DNA of 64,000 bases, from the NCBI GenBank assembly GCA_017303835.1, contig JAFLBI010000001.1, positions 310,001 through 374,000 of the forward strand, written 5' to 3'. The DNA comes from Chitinophagales bacterium. Lineage in GTDB: Bacteria > Bacteroidota > Bacteroidia > Chitinophagales > Chitinophagaceae. The first letter of the stretch is position 1, and each line of letters begins with the position of its first letter. Shown one piece after another: positions 36,595 through 48,200 of the stretch. The translations under genes were made by a program, and so were the position numbers. The notes under the pieces are model-generated. The model made no database searches. It was given only the letters and a program-made list of their open reading frames with translations, and was not told the origin of the DNA.

Positions 36595-36676
36595 CCGTCC
36601 CAAAAAGTTCTTTCGAAGAAGAATGATTACAACTGTCAGCAATGACGGTTTGGGAGTTCGCAGATAATCTGTGAAC
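36595..36676 (+). promoter_or_regulatory. Structured leader of rplK (possible autoregulatory site)
   Basis: CCGTC (36595-36599) can pair with GACGG (36644-36648), and CCCAAA (36599-36604) with TTTGGG (36649-36654). The order makes these crossing, either a pseudoknot or alternatives. A dyad GTTCGCAGAT/ATCTGTGAAC (36656-36676) follows, 25 bases before the ATG. In E. coli L1 binds this leader; whether it does here is unknown. Confidence 0.45.
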
Positions 36677-36701
36677 GTTAACACCAAAAATTGTATTCAA
36701 A

Positions 36702-37145
36702 ATGGCAAAAGAAATCTCCGGCTTCGTGAAGCTGCAGGTGAAAGGCGGTCAAGCCAACCCTGCTCCTCCCGTAGGTCCAGCGCTCGGTTCTAAGGGCGTA
36801 AACATCATGGAGTTCTGCAAGCAGTTTAATGCAAGAACTCAAGACAAGATGGGTAAAGTAGTACCCGTTCTCATCACAGTTTATTCTGACAAGTCTTTCG
36901 ACTTCATCATCAAGACAGCACCTGCTGCCGTTCAGTTGATGGAAGCAGCTAAGATCCAGAAGGGTTCTAAGGAAAGCAACCGTGCCAAAGTTGGTAAGGT
37001 TACCTGGGCTCAGATCGAAGTGATCGCTAAAGACAAATTACCAGACATGAACTGCTTCACTGTAGAAAGCGCTATGAAAATGGTTGCTGGTACAGCACGT
37101 AGCATGGGTCTGAACGTAGAAGGTAAAGCTCCTTGGGAAAACTAA
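36702..37145 (+). CDS. rplK: 50S ribosomal protein L11
   Basis: 147 residues. [23 protein letters not shown] and [13 protein letters not shown] at the N-terminus, C-terminal rRNA-binding [12 protein letters not shown]. Part of the GTPase-associated centre. First gene of rplK-rplA-rplJ-rplL; 25 bases before rplA. Confidence 0.98.
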   Translation: MAKEISGFVKLQVKGGQANPAPPVGPALGSKGVNIMEFCKQFNARTQDKMGKVVPVLITVYSDKSFDFIIKTAPAAVQLMEAAKIQKGSKESNRAKVGKVTWAQIEVIAKDKLPDMNCFTVESAMKMVAGTARSMGLNVEGKAPWEN

Positions 37146-37170
37146 TTATTCACCTTAAATCATAACAACA

Positions 37171-37863
37171 ATGTCTCTGACTAAAAAAAGAAAAGTTGCT
37201 GAAACAAAGGTGGATAAGAATAAGCATTATTCCCTGAAGGATGCAGCTACACTCGTAAAAGAAATTAACTGTACAAAATTTGATAGCTCTGTTGACCTGC
37301 ACATTCGTTTGGGTGTTGATCCAAAGAAAGCAGACCAGCAGGTTCGTGGTACGGTGACTCTGCCACATGGTACTGGTAAAACCAAGCGTGTATTGGTACT
37401 TTGTACTCCTGACAAGGAAAACGAAGCAAAGAACGCTGGTGCTGACCATGTAGGTCTGGATGAATTCATCACCAAGATCGAAGGCGGTTGGGTAGATATC
37501 GATGTCATCATCGCTACACCATCTGTAATGCCTAAGATTGGTAAGCTGGGTAAAGTACTCGGCCCCCGTAACCTGATGCCAAACCCTAAAACAGGTACTG
37601 TTACCAATGATGTAGCAGCAGCTGTGAATGAGGTGAAGGGTGGTAAGATTGCGTTCAAGGTAGATAAAGCTGGTATCGTGCACGCTTCAATTGGCCGCGT
37701 ATCATTCGCGCCTGAGAAGATTGCTGAGAACAGTACTGAACTGATCAACGCTATCCTGAAGCTGAAGCCTTCATCTGCAAAAGGTACTTACCTGAAAGCA
37801 GTAAGCATGGCCAGCTCAATGAGCCCTGGTATTACTTTGGACACCAAAGCATTATCTAACTAA
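37171..37863 (+). CDS. rplA: 50S ribosomal protein L1
   Basis: 230 residues. [20 protein letters not shown] and [15 protein letters not shown] are signature L1 segments. Forms the L1 stalk at the E site and in other bacteria represses its own operon. Followed by a 54-base gap with a TCCCTG/CAGGGA hairpin (37873-37888) before rplJ. Confidence 0.98.
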   Translation: MSLTKKRKVAETKVDKNKHYSLKDAATLVKEINCTKFDSSVDLHIRLGVDPKKADQQVRGTVTLPHGTGKTKRVLVLCTPDKENEAKNAGADHVGLDEFITKIEGGWVDIDVIIATPSVMPKIGKLGKVLGPRNLMPNPKTGTVTNDVAAAVNEVKGGKIAFKVDKAGIVHASIGRVSFAPEKIAENSTELINAILKLKPSSAKGTYLKAVSMASSMSPGITLDTKALSN

Positions 37864-37917
37864 TCCTGGTGATCCCTGCTTGCAGGGAAATGACCCGGGT
37901 ACTATAAAAATTTAGTT

Positions 37918-38433
37918 ATGACTAAAGAACAAAAGAATGAAGTGATTGAGCTGCTGAAAGAAAAGTTTGCTCAATACAACAACTTCTATATCACAGACAC
38001 AGAATCACTGAGCGTAGAGCAGGTGGGTAAACTGCGTCGTGCTTGCTTTGATAAGCAGGTAGAAATGAAGGTGGCTAAGAACACCCTCATCAAAAAAGCA
38101 CTGGAATCTCTGGATGCAGAAAAATATGCTGGCGTATACGATGCTCTGCATAACGTAACAGCCCTGATGTTCTCTGAGAATCCAAAAGAGCCTGCATTGA
38201 TCATCTCTTCTTTCCGCAAGGAAAGCAACGGTGATAAGCCTCTGTTGAAAGCGGCTTTCATCAACGGTGATGTATATGCTGGTGATAACAACCTGAAGAC
38301 ACTGACTCAGATCAAGACGAAGAACGAATTGATCGGCGAAGTGATTGGCTTGTTGCAGTCTCCTGCTAAGCGTGTACTGGCTGCTTTGTTGCACCACCAC
38401 GAGAAGCAGGCTGAAGGTGCAGCTGCTGAGTAA
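37918..38433 (+). CDS. rplJ: 50S ribosomal protein L10
   Basis: 171 residues. Early KFAQYNNFYITDTESLSVEQV and GKLRRACFDKQVEMKVAKNTL, and a C-terminal helix that holds L7/L12 dimers. Base of the ribosomal stalk. 100 bases separate it from rplL, with a GCTTCC/GGAAGC hairpin at 38448-38469 and a CCGCC/GGCGG pair at 38485-38515. Confidence 0.97.
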   Translation: MTKEQKNEVIELLKEKFAQYNNFYITDTESLSVEQVGKLRRACFDKQVEMKVAKNTLIKKALESLDAEKYAGVYDALHNVTALMFSENPKEPALIISSFRKESNGDKPLLKAAFINGDVYAGDNNLKTLTQIKTKNELIGEVIGLLQSPAKRVLAALLHHHEKQAEGAAAE

Positions 38434-38533
38434 TTAAGTAATCCCAAGCTTCCGAGGATAAGAGGAAGCATATTCCATAACCTTCCGCCGGAGTTGTAAC
38501 AGACCATGAAGGCGGTTTCTAAAAACAAAACAT

Positions 38534-38908
38534 ATGGCAGACATTAAAGCATTAGCCGAACAACTGGTTGGCTTAACAGTAAAAGAAGTACAGGAATTAG
38601 CAGACGTGCTGAAAGCAGATTACGGTATCGAGCCTGCTGCTGCTGCAGTAGTAGTAGCTGCTGGTGATGGTGGTGGCGCTGCAGCTGCTGCTGAGAAGAC
38701 AGCTTTCGATGTAATCCTCGTTAGCGGTGGTGCTTCTAAATTGAACGTAGTTAAAATCGTTAAAGAATTGACTGGTCTTGGTCTGAAAGAAGCCAAGGAT
38801 CTGGTTGACGGTGCACCTAAGCCAGTTAAAGAAGGCGTAAGCAAGGCTGAAGCCGACGAACTGGTTGCTAAGCTGAAAGAAGCTGGCGCTGAAGTTGAAA
38901 TCAAGTAA
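38534..38908 (+). CDS. rplL: 50S ribosomal protein L7/L12
   Basis: 124 residues. N-terminal dimerisation domain, Ala/Gly-rich hinge (about 33-50), and C-terminal [21 protein letters not shown], the factor-binding domain. Stalk protein recruiting translation GTPases. Ends at a strong terminator, so rpoBC is not simply co-transcribed. Confidence 0.98.
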   Translation: MADIKALAEQLVGLTVKEVQELADVLKADYGIEPAAAAVVVAAGDGGGAAAAAEKTAFDVILVSGGASKLNVVKIVKELTGLGLKEAKDLVDGAPKPVKEGVSKAEADELVAKLKEAGAEVEIK

Positions 38909-38931
38909 TTTCTTGACGATACACATTCTAG

Positions 38932-38958
38932 CCCCGACGTTTACCGTCGGGGTTTTTT
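38932..38958 (+). terminator. Terminator after rplL
   Basis: CCCCGACG, loop TTTAC, CGTCGGGG, TTTTTT; perfect 8-bp GC-rich stem. Confidence 0.92.
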
Positions 38959-39082
38959 ATTTGCCACCATCATCATCGTTCATCACGCAAAAAAGGCCAT
39001 TCAAATACCGGCTGCTTGCTTTTTTGTAAACGGTGAGGCGATAAGGATTGAAATGGCTAATTTTCTGCTCTAAATCGTTTAC

Positions 39083-41098
39083 ATGAAAAAAGTCCTGCCT
39101 TTTTTATTTGCAGCTGCGATGATTGGTTGCAAAAACGACGGAGCTAAATCCATCACATTCGATGTGGCTGGTATGGATACCAGTGTGCATCCCGGGGATG
39201 ATTTCTTTCGCTATGCCAACGGCGGTTGGATGAAGCAAACTAAGATACCTGATGACCAGAGTGGTTGGGGTAGCTTCTATACGCTCTATGAAGAGAACCT
39301 GAAAAAGATGCATGAAATTTTGGAAGACCTTTCCAAGAAGAAAGATCATCCAAAGGGTAGTGCTGAACAAAAAGTAGGTGATTTTTATGCAAGCGGCATG
39401 GATACTGCTGCCATTGAAAAAGCAGGGTATACACCATTGCAACCCATGCTGGCAAAAATTGATGCAGTCAAAGATTATAAAGAACTGCTCCAACTTTTGG
39501 CAAGCAGTGCCAAGGAAGGTGATGGCGATTTATTGGGTATGTATGTAGGTGCTGATGAGCGCAATAGCACTAAGAATATTCTGGTGCTTTATCAGACTGG
39601 TTTATCCTTGCCTGAAAAGGATTATTATACCAAGACAGATTCCATTACGGTGATGCAGCGCAATAAGCTGGTACAACACATTGCAGCTTATTTCAAATTA
39701 ACTGGTATGGATGCGGCGAAAGCTGATGCAGCCGCAGCTACTGTATTGAAATTGGAAACAGCCATTGCCGCTTCGCATCTGACGCCAGTAGAGCAGCGTG
39801 ATCCGGTGAAGAATTACAACAAAATGTCTGTTGCAGATTTGGATAAAATAGCACCCAATCTGTCTATTGCGCAGAACTTAAACCTGATGGGTATTCAAAC
39901 AGATAGTGTGAATGTGTCTCAGCCTAAATACTATCAGGCTTTGAGTAAACTGCTCGCATCTGAATCTATTGATGCATGGAAAGCGAAAGTTCGTTATGAT
40001 TATATTTCATCAAACGCTTCTTTACTCAGCAAAGCGTTCCGCGATGAACGTTTTGAATTCAATAAAATCTTCTCCGGAGCATCCAAGCAGCCCGAACGTT
40101 GGAAACGCATGGTTGATATGACGGATGGTAGCTTACGCGATCTGCTGGGCGAAGTATTCGTTAAGAAATACTTCCCACCTGAAGCCAAACAAAGAATGGA
40201 TGAATTGGTGAGCAATTTGCAGAAAGCATTTAGCAAGCGAATCAATGCGCTGGATTGGATGAGTGATTCTACCAAGCAGCGTGCACAGGAAAAACTCAAT
40301 GCATTTATACGTAAGATTGGCTATCCTGATAAATGGAAATCATTTGATGATGTTGAAATCAGTCGCGATAATTTCTATGCCAATATGCGTAGTGTAGCCA
40401 AGCATGATTGGAAAGAAATGATTGGCAAGATTGGTAAGCCAGTTGACAAAACAGAGTGGGGGATGACAGCGCCAACCGTGAACGCTTATTACAATCCAAC
40501 ATTTAATGAAATCGTCTTCCCAGCGGGTATCCTTCAATTCCCCTTCTTCAATATGAGTGCTGATGATGCAGTGAACTATGGTGCTATCGGTTTGGTAATC
40601 GGTCATGAAATGACCCATGGCTTTGATGACCAGGGCCGTCAGTATGATGCGCAGGGTAACCTGAAAGATTGGTGGACAGCCAAGGATGCGGATTTATTTA
40701 AGGGTAAAGCCGCTAAAGTGGTAGATCAGTATAACAAGTTTGTGGTGTTGGACAGCCTTCATGTAAATGGAGAGCTCACTTTGGGCGAAAATCTGGCCGA
40801 TTTTGGCGGTTTGGCCATTGCCTGGGATGCTTTCCAGCTGACCGAACAAGCCAAATCCACCGATAAAATCGATGGATTTAGTCCGGCCCAACGCTTTTTC
40901 TTGGGTTATGCCCAGGTTTGGCGCCTGATCAACCGTCCGGAAACCATGCGTACCCGTATCACCACAGACCCGCATTCACCTGAAGAAGCCCGTGTAAACA
41001 TCCCTCTGAGTAATTTTGAGCCTTTTTATCAGGCTTTTGGGGTGACAGAAAAGCATAAACTATTCAGACCGGCAGCAGATAGGGCCAGAGTCTGGTAA
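39083..41098 (+). CDS. M13 family metallopeptidase (neprilysin-like), lipoprotein
   Basis: 671 residues. A lipobox (MIGC, Cys near residue 16) predicts a lipoprotein. Mature protein starts with SVHPGDDFFRYANGGWM, the M13 N-terminal signature. Zinc site HEMTH with H508, E509 and H512, third ligand E569 in GENLADFGG. NAYYNPTFNEIVFPAGI binds substrate. Degrades peptides in the envelope. It sits between rplL and rpoB, with its own terminator, an unusual place for a peptidase. Confidence 0.93.
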   Translation: MKKVLPFLFAAAMIGCKNDGAKSITFDVAGMDTSVHPGDDFFRYANGGWMKQTKIPDDQSGWGSFYTLYEENLKKMHEILEDLSKKKDHPKGSAEQKVGDFYASGMDTAAIEKAGYTPLQPMLAKIDAVKDYKELLQLLASSAKEGDGDLLGMYVGADERNSTKNILVLYQTGLSLPEKDYYTKTDSITVMQRNKLVQHIAAYFKLTGMDAAKADAAAATVLKLETAIAASHLTPVEQRDPVKNYNKMSVADLDKIAPNLSIAQNLNLMGIQTDSVNVSQPKYYQALSKLLASESIDAWKAKVRYDYISSNASLLSKAFRDERFEFNKIFSGASKQPERWKRMVDMTDGSLRDLLGEVFVKKYFPPEAKQRMDELVSNLQKAFSKRINALDWMSDSTKQRAQEKLNAFIRKIGYPDKWKSFDDVEISRDNFYANMRSVAKHDWKEMIGKIGKPVDKTEWGMTAPTVNAYYNPTFNEIVFPAGILQFPFFNMSADDAVNYGAIGLVIGHEMTHGFDDQGRQYDAQGNLKDWWTAKDADLFKGKAAKVVDQYNKFVVLDSLHVNGELTLGENLADFGGLAIAWDAFQLTEQAKSTDKIDGFSPAQRFFLGYAQVWRLINRPETMRTRITTDPHSPEEARVNIPLSNFEPFYQAFGVTEKHKLFRPAADRARVW

Positions 41099-41116
41099 AA
41101 CCAGCCTTTTTCCAAC

Positions 41117-41157
41117 AAACGTCCACCCGAAACTAGCCGGGTGGACGTTTTATTTTT
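41117..41157 (+). terminator. Terminator after the M13 peptidase
   Basis: AAACGTCCACCCG, loop AAACTAGC, CGGGTGGACGTTT then TATTTTT; 13-bp stem. Confidence 0.9.
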
Positions 41158-41188
41158 GCACAATGGGCAGTTTGGTCCAAAATTTGTT

Positions 41189-41218
41189 TTTGCCGTTTTG
41201 TCTCATTCATTACCTTTG
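41189..41218 (+). promoter_or_regulatory. Promoter of rpoBC
   Basis: TTTG at 41189-41192, 18-bp spacer, TACCTTTG at 41211-41218. A leader of about 140 bases follows with two hairpins. Confidence 0.75.
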
Positions 41219-41249
41219 CAGTCCTTTAAATTTCAGCTAATTAGCTCGT

Positions 41250-41319
41250 GTCGATTCGTTTCATGGCCATGAGATGCGCAATCGACTGTTAATCAGGACG
41301 TAAGAAACCTGTAAGTTTC
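41250..41319 (+). promoter_or_regulatory. Structured rpoB leader
   Basis: GTCGATT (41250-41256) pairs with AATCGAC (41280-41286) around a perfect palindrome TCATGGCCATGA (41261-41272). A second hairpin GAAAC/GTTTC is at 41304-41319. Possible control element for RNA polymerase subunit synthesis (inference). Confidence 0.45.
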
Positions 41320-41362
41320 AACGCCCCGGCTAGTTGGCTAAAAAACCGGTTACCTAAATACT

Positions 41363-44300
41363 ATGTCTACAACTACTCTGAACAACAGGATCAGCTTTGG
41401 TAAGACAAAACACCTGGCTGACGCTCCTGATCTTTTGGACATCCAGTTAGAATCCTTTAAAGAGTTTTTCCAGTTAGAGACCACACCCGACAAGCGTAAC
41501 AACGAAGGTTTGTTCCGTGTATTCAAGGAGAATTTTCCTATCACGGATACCCGTAACATCTTCGTACTGGAATTCCTCGACTACTTCATTGATCCACCGC
41601 GTTACACTATTGAAGAGTGTATGGAGCGTGGACTTACTTACGCTGTTCCCCTCAAGGCAAAACTGCGTCTGAGCTGTAACGATGAGGAGCACGTAGATTT
41701 CCAGACTATTGTGCAGGATGTATTCCTTGGAAACATTCCTTACATGACCCCACGCGGTACTTTCGTGATCAACGGAGCTGAGCGTGTAGTGGTTAGCCAG
41801 TTACACCGTTCACCTGGTGTATTCTTCGGCCAGTCTATTCACCCCAACGGTACCAAGATCTATTCTGCCCGTGTGATTCCTTTCAAAGGCGCATGGATGG
41901 AATTTGCTACAGATATCAACAACGTGATGTATGCGTACATCGACCGTAAGAAGAAATTCCCGGTAACAACGCTGCTCCGTTCTATCGGTTTCGAAACTGA
42001 TAAAGACATCCTGGAACTTTTCGGTATGGCCGACGAAGTGAAGGCTGATAAGAAAACACTTGCTAACCATGTAGGTCAGAAATTGGCTGCTCGTGTGTTG
42101 AGAACATGGGTTGAAGATTTCGTGGATGAAGATACCGGTGAAGTGGTGAGCATCGAGCGTAATGAAATCGTGATGGAACGCGATACCATCCTCGATGAAG
42201 AAGCAATCGACACCATTGTTGAGCTGGGCGTGAAGAGTGTTTTCATTCAGAAAGAAGATGTGGGTGGTGACTATGCGATCATCTACAATACCCTGAACAA
42301 GGATACTTCTAACAGTGAACTGGAAGCGGTTCAGCACATCTATCGCCAATTGCGTGGTGCGGATGCTCCGGACAATGAAACTGCACGTGGTATTATCGAC
42401 AAGCTCTTCTTCTCAGACAAGCGTTATGATCTGGGTGAAGTAGGTCGTTACAAAATCAACAAGAAGCTCAACCTGACCTTCCCATTAGAGAAGAAAGTGT
42501 TGACTAAAGATGATATCATTGAAATCATCAAATACCTGGTTCGTCTTACCAATGCGAAGGCTGAAATCGATGATATCGATCACCTGAGCAACCGTCGTGT
42601 ACGTACCGTAGGTGAGCAGTTGTATGCACAATTCGGTGTTGGTCTGGCTCGTATGGCCCGTACCATCCGTGAGCGTATGAACGTGCGCGATAACGAAGTA
42701 TTTACACCGGTTGATTTGATCAATGCCAGAACATTGTCTTCTGTGATCAACTCATTCTTTGGTACTTCTCAGCTGTCTCAGTTCTTAGATCAAACCAACC
42801 CATTGAGTGAGATCACGCACAAGCGTCGTATCTCCGCACTGGGACCCGGTGGTCTGAGTCGTGAGCGCGCAGGCTTCGAAGTTCGTGACGTACACTATAG
42901 CCACTATGGTCGTCTGTGTACCATCGAAACACCAGAAGGTCCAAACATCGGTTTGATCTCTACACTTTGCGTACACGCGAAAATTAATGATATGGGCTTC
43001 ATCGAAACACCTTACCGTAAAGTAAACGACGGTAAAGTGGATATGAAGCAGCTCACTTTCCTGAGCGCGGAAGAAGAAGATACTGCTAAGATTGCCCAGG
43101 CCAGCTCTAAGTTGGATGAGAAGGGTAACTTAACTGATGAGCGCGTTGTGTCTCGTCAGACAGGTGACTTCCCGATTCTGGAAAAGCAGGAAGTAGAATT
43201 CATGGACGTTGCGCCTAACCAGATTGTAGGTTTGAGTGCTTCATTGATTCCATTCCTGGAGCATGATGATGCCAACCGTGCGTTGATGGGATCAAACATG
43301 CAACGTCAGGCTGTACCATTGATCCGTCCTCAAAACCCAATCGTGGGTACAGGTCTGGAAGGTAAGGCTGCACGTGATGCGAGAATCCAGATTCACGCTG
43401 AAGGTGATGGTGTGGTTGAATTCGTTGATGCGAATGAGATCCACATTCGTTATGAAAGAAACGACCTCGATCGTCTGGTAAGTTTTGAAGACGATCTGAA
43501 AGTATACCGACTCACCAAGTTCATCAAAACCAACCAGAGCACCTGTATCAACCTGCGCCCTGCGGTTAGAAAAGGACAGAAGGTGAAGAAGGGTGATTTC
43601 CTGACTGAAGGTTACGCAACTAAGGATGGTGAACTGGCACTGGGTAGAAACCTGCTGGTATCATTCATGCCTTGGAAGGGTTACAACTTCGAGGATGCCA
43701 TCGTAATCAGCGAGAAAGTAGTGCGCGAAGACCTGTTCACTTCAGTACACATTGAAGAGTATGAACTGGAAGTTCGTGATACCAAGCTGGGTGAAGAAGA
43801 ATTGACTCCAGATATTCCAAACGTTTCTGAAGAAGCAACCAAGGATCTGGACGAGAACGGTATCATCCGCATTGGTGCTACTATCAAAGAAGGTGATATC
43901 CTGATTGGTAAGATTACACCTAAAGGTGAATCTGATCCTACACCAGAAGAAAAACTGCTGCGCGCCATCTTCGGCGACAAAGCAGGTGATGCGAAGGATG
44001 CTTCACTGAAAGCACCTAACGGTACTGAAGGTGTGGTGATTGATAAGAAACTGTTCCAGCGCGCGAAGAAGGATAAGAATGCGAAAGTGCGTGAGAAAGC
44101 GATGTTGGAGAAAGTAGAAAAGATTCACCAGCAGAATGAAGAAGAACTGCGTGAGCAGCTGTACAGCAAGCTCGGTCAGTTACTGAAGGATAAAGCTTCT
44201 GCAGGTGTTAGCAACAACTTTGGTGAAGTGCTGATTGGTAAGGGCGCTAAGTTCAATGCAAAGAATCTGGCTGGTATCGATTACCAGAACGTGAATCCTT

Positions 44301-45166
44301 TGGGTTGGACTGGTGATACCACAACTGATGAGCAGATCAACACCCTGTTGCACAATTTCAATATCAAGTACAACGAAGAACTCGGTCGCTACAAGCGCGA
44401 GAAGTTCAATATCTCTATTGGTGATGAACTGCCAGCCGGTGTATTGAAACTGGCTAAGGTTTACCTGGCTGTGAAGCGTAAGCTGAAAGTGGGTGATAAA
44501 ATGGCGGGTCGTCACGGTAACAAGGGTATCGTTGCCAAGATTGTACGTGCAGAAGACATGCCATTCCTGGAAGATGGTACACCGGTTGATATCGTTCTGA
44601 ACCCATTGGGCGTACCAAGCCGTATGAACCTGGGTCAGATTTACGAGACCATCCTCGGCTGGACAGGTATGAAGCTGGGCGTGAAGTTTGCAACACCAAT
44701 CTTTGATGGTGCAACCACTACAGAAATTGAGGAACTGTGTCAGAAAGCAAGCATCCCGATGAACGGTCATACTTACCTGTATGATGGTGAAACAGGGGAG
44801 CGCTTCCACCAGAAAGCCACTGTGGGTGTGATTTACATGATCAAACTGCACCACATGGTTGATGATAAAATGCACGCACGTTCAATTGGACCATACAGCT
44901 TGATTACCCAGCAGCCGCTCGGTGGTAAAGCTCAGTTCGGTGGTCAGCGTTTCGGTGAAATGGAAGTATGGGCATTGGAAGCTTATGGTGCTGCCAATAT
45001 CCTGCAGGAACTGCTCACCATCAAGTCTGATGATATCATCGGCCGTGCCAAGACTTACGAAGCTATCGTGAAGGGTGATAATATTCCTCGCGCTGGTATT
45101 CCTGAATCATTCAACGTATTGGTTCACGAATTGAGAGGTCTGGGTCTGGATCTGAAGTTCGATTAA
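41363..45166 (+). CDS. rpoB: RNA polymerase beta subunit
   Basis: 1267 residues, normal for Bacteroidota. The rifampicin-pocket region is visible as [21 protein letters not shown] with [17 protein letters not shown]-terminal [24 protein letters not shown]. Catalytic core of transcription with RpoC. The gene has its own promoter downstream of the M13 gene terminator. Confidence 0.98.
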   Translation: MSTTTLNNRISFGKTKHLADAPDLLDIQLESFKEFFQLETTPDKRNNEGLFRVFKENFPITDTRNIFVLEFLDYFIDPPRYTIEECMERGLTYAVPLKAKLRLSCNDEEHVDFQTIVQDVFLGNIPYMTPRGTFVINGAERVVVSQLHRSPGVFFGQSIHPNGTKIYSARVIPFKGAWMEFATDINNVMYAYIDRKKKFPVTTLLRSIGFETDKDILELFGMADEVKADKKTLANHVGQKLAARVLRTWVEDFVDEDTGEVVSIERNEIVMERDTILDEEAIDTIVELGVKSVFIQKEDVGGDYAIIYNTLNKDTSNSELEAVQHIYRQLRGADAPDNETARGIIDKLFFSDKRYDLGEVGRYKINKKLNLTFPLEKKVLTKDDIIEIIKYLVRLTNAKAEIDDIDHLSNRRVRTVGEQLYAQFGVGLARMARTIRERMNVRDNEVFTPVDLINARTLSSVINSFFGTSQLSQFLDQTNPLSEITHKRRISALGPGGLSRERAGFEVRDVHYSHYGRLCTIETPEGPNIGLISTLCVHAKINDMGFIETPYRKVNDGKVDMKQLTFLSAEEEDTAKIAQASSKLDEKGNLTDERVVSRQTGDFPILEKQEVEFMDVAPNQIVGLSASLIPFLEHDDANRALMGSNMQRQAVPLIRPQNPIVGTGLEGKAARDARIQIHAEGDGVVEFVDANEIHIRYERNDLDRLVSFEDDLKVYRLTKFIKTNQSTCINLRPAVRKGQKVKKGDFLTEGYATKDGELALGRNLLVSFMPWKGYNFEDAIVISEKVVREDLFTSVHIEEYELEVRDTKLGEEELTPDIPNVSEEATKDLDENGIIRIGATIKEGDILIGKITPKGESDPTPEEKLLRAIFGDKAGDAKDASLKAPNGTEGVVIDKKLFQRAKKDKNAKVREKAMLEKVEKIHQQNEEELREQLYSKLGQLLKDKASAGVSNNFGEVLIGKGAKFNAKNLAGIDYQNVNPLGWTGDTTTDEQINTLLHNFNIKYNEELGRYKREKFNISIGDELPAGVLKLAKVYLAVKRKLKVGDKMAGRHGNKGIVAKIVRAEDMPFLEDGTPVDIVLNPLGVPSRMNLGQIYETILGWTGMKLGVKFATPIFDGATTTEIEELCQKASIPMNGHTYLYDGETGERFHQKATVGVIYMIKLHHMVDDKMHARSIGPYSLITQQPLGGKAQFGGQRFGEMEVWALEAYGAANILQELLTIKSDDIIGRAKTYEAIVKGDNIPRAGIPESFNVLVHELRGLGLDLKFD

Positions 45167-45173
45167 TAACAGT

Positions 45174-45202
45174 AAAGCCTGGTACTACGAGTACCGGGCT
45201 TT
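45174..45202 (+). other. Strong hairpin between rpoB and rpoC
   Basis: AAAGCCTGGTACT, loop ACG, AGTACCGGGCTTT: 13 bp with one T.G pair, 7 bases after the rpoB stop. No following T-run (CACCATAT), so it is more likely a processing or partial attenuation site than a full terminator. Confidence 0.7.
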
Positions 45203-45271
45203 CACCATATTCTGTTCAATCATTTGCTGCCAGCTCGTAGCGGCGGCCTTAAGCTAAAAGCTTAAACATCT

Positions 45272-48200
45272 ATGGCAATCAGAAAAGAGCAACGTGCAAA
45301 ATCCACGTTTTCAAAGATCACCATCAGTCTGGCTTCTCCCGATACCATTCTGGAGCGCAGCTTTGGTGAAGTATTGAAGCCTGAAACCATTAACTACCGT
45401 ACTTATAAGCCGGAGCGTGATGGTCTCTTCTGTGAAAGAATTTTCGGTCCTGTAAAGGACTACGAATGTGCCTGCGGTAAGTACAAGCGCATTCGTTACA
45501 AGGGTATTGTCTGCGACCGTTGTGGCGTAGAAGTAACCGAGAAAAAAGTACGTCGTGAGCGTATGGGCCACATCAAACTGGTGGTGCCTGTAGTACATAT
45601 TTGGTATTTCAAGAGTCTGCCTAACAAGATTGGCTACCTGCTCGGTATGAGCTCTAAGAAATTAGAGAGCATCGTTTATTACGAGCGTTATGTAGTGATC
45701 CAGGGTGGTATCAAAGAAAACCTGAAAACAGGTGATTTATTGACTGAAGAAGAGTATCTGGATTTGTTGGATACTTTACCGAAGGACAATCAATACCTGC
45801 CTGATGAAGATCCTCAGAAGTTCATCGCTAAGATGGGTGCAGAAGCTGTGCATGATTTGCTGGCACGCATCGATCTGGATGAATTAAGTTATAACCTGCG
45901 TAATGCTGCTGCTACTGAAACTTCTCAGCAGCGTAAAGCAGATGCGTTAAAGCGTTTGAGTGTTGTGGAAGCTTTCCGCGATGCATCATCTCGTATTACC
46001 AATCGTCCTGAGTGGATGGTGATGCAGTACATTCCGGTGATTCCACCAGAACTGCGTCCATTGGTGCCTTTGGATGGTGGTCGTTTCGCTTCTTCTGATT
46101 TGAACGATTTGTATCGTCGTGTGATCATCCGTAACAACCGCTTGAAGCGTCTGTTGGAGATCAAAGCACCAGAAGTGATCCTGCGTAACGAGAAGCGTAT
46201 GTTGCAGGAAGCGATTGATTCATTGTTCGATAACAGCCGTAAATCAAATGCGGTTAAGGCTGAAGGTGGTCGTGCATTGAAATCTCTCTCTGATATCCTG
46301 AAAGGTAAGCAGGGCCGTTTCCGTCAGAATTTGCTCGGTAAGCGTGTTGACTATTCTGGTCGTTCCGTAATCGTAGTAGGTCCTGAATTGAAAATGCATG
46401 AGTGCGGTCTGCCAAAAGATATGGCAGCTGAATTGTTCAAGCCATTTATCATTCGTAAACTGATTGAAAGAGGTATCGTAAAAACAGTGAAGTCTGCCAA
46501 GAAACTGGTTGACAAAAAAGAAGCTGTTGTTTGGGATATCTTGGAAAATATTCTGAAAGGTCACCCTGTATTGTTAAACCGTGCCCCAACACTGCACCGT
46601 TTGTCTATCCAGGCGTTCCAGCCAAAACTGGTAGAAGGTAAGGCCATTCAGTTACACCCATTGGTAACTTCTGCGTTCAACGCCGACTTTGATGGTGACC
46701 AGATGGCCGTGCACGTGCCTTTGAGCAATGCCGCTGTATTGGAAGCCCAGTTGCTGATGTTGTCTTCACACAACATCCTGAACCCACAGAACGGTACACC
46801 AATCACCCTGCCTTCTCAGGACATGGTACTTGGTCTGTACTATATCACCAAGGGTAAGAAAACCACTGCTACTGAAACCGTAAAAGGTGAGGGCAAGGCT
46901 TTCTACAACATGGAAGAAGTGCTGATCGCTTACAATGAAAACAAAGTTGATCTGCATGCAAATATTAAAGTGAAAACCAATGTGCGTGAAAACGGCAAGT
47001 TGGTGAAGAAGCTGATCGACACAACTGTTGGTCGCGTACTCTTCAACCAGCACGTACCTGCGGAAGTAGGTTTCATCAACGCATTGCTCACCAAGAAGAA
47101 TCTGCGTGAGATCATTGGCGATATTATTAAGATTACCAACGTTCCTGCAACTGCTAAGTTCCTGGATGATATCAAGCAGCTTGGTTTCCGCATGGCCTTC
47201 CGTGGTGGTCTGTCGTTCAACGTGAATGACTTGATCGTTCCGGATATGCGTAACGAGCTTCTGGATAATGCCAAGACAGAAGTTGAGGAAGTGTGGGAAA
47301 ACTATAACATGGGTCTGATCACCAATAACGAACGTTATAACCAGGTGATCGATATCTGGAGCCGTGTGGATACACGTATCACAGAAACCCTGATTCGTGA
47401 AATGGCGAATGATAAGCAGGGCTTCAACTCTGTTTACATGATGCTGGATTCAGGTGCCCGTGGTTCTAAAACACAGGTAAAACAGCTGGTAGGTATTCGT
47501 GGTCTGATGGCCAAGCCGCGTAAGAGTGGTTCTACTGGTTCAGAAGTAATTGAAAACCCAATCTTGTCAAACTTCAAAGGAGGTCTGAACGTATTGGATT
47601 ACTTCATCTCTACGCACGGTGCGCGTAAAGGTCTTGCCGATACGGCCTTGAAAACAGCCGATGCCGGTTACCTGACTCGTCGTTTGGTTGACGTATCTCA
47701 AGATGTAGTTATCTCTGAAGAAGATTGCGGTACACTCCGTGGTATTGCAACATCTGCATTGAAGGATAATGAAGATATTATCGAGCCACTGAGCGATCGT
47801 ATCGAAGGTCGTACTTCATTGCACAGCGTTTTTGATCCTCAGACTGATGAGTTGATCATTGCTGCTGGTGAAGAGATCACAACAGATATTGCTAAGCGTA
47901 TTGAAGATAGTGGTATTGAGACTGTAGAAATCCGTTCAGTACTGACTTGTGAAAGCAAGCGCGGTGTGTGCGTGAAATGTTATGGTAAGAACCTGGCTAC
48001 TGGTTATATCACTCAGGCTGGTGATGCAGTTGGCATTATCGCTGCACAGTCAATTGGTGAACCAGGTACCCAGTTGACACTGCGTACCTTCCACGTGGGT
48101 GGTGTTGCGGGTTCTGCATCAGTAGAATCTTCATTGAATGCGAAGTTCGATGGTACGATTCAGTTCGATGGTCTGCGTACAGTAACTGCTACGAATAATG

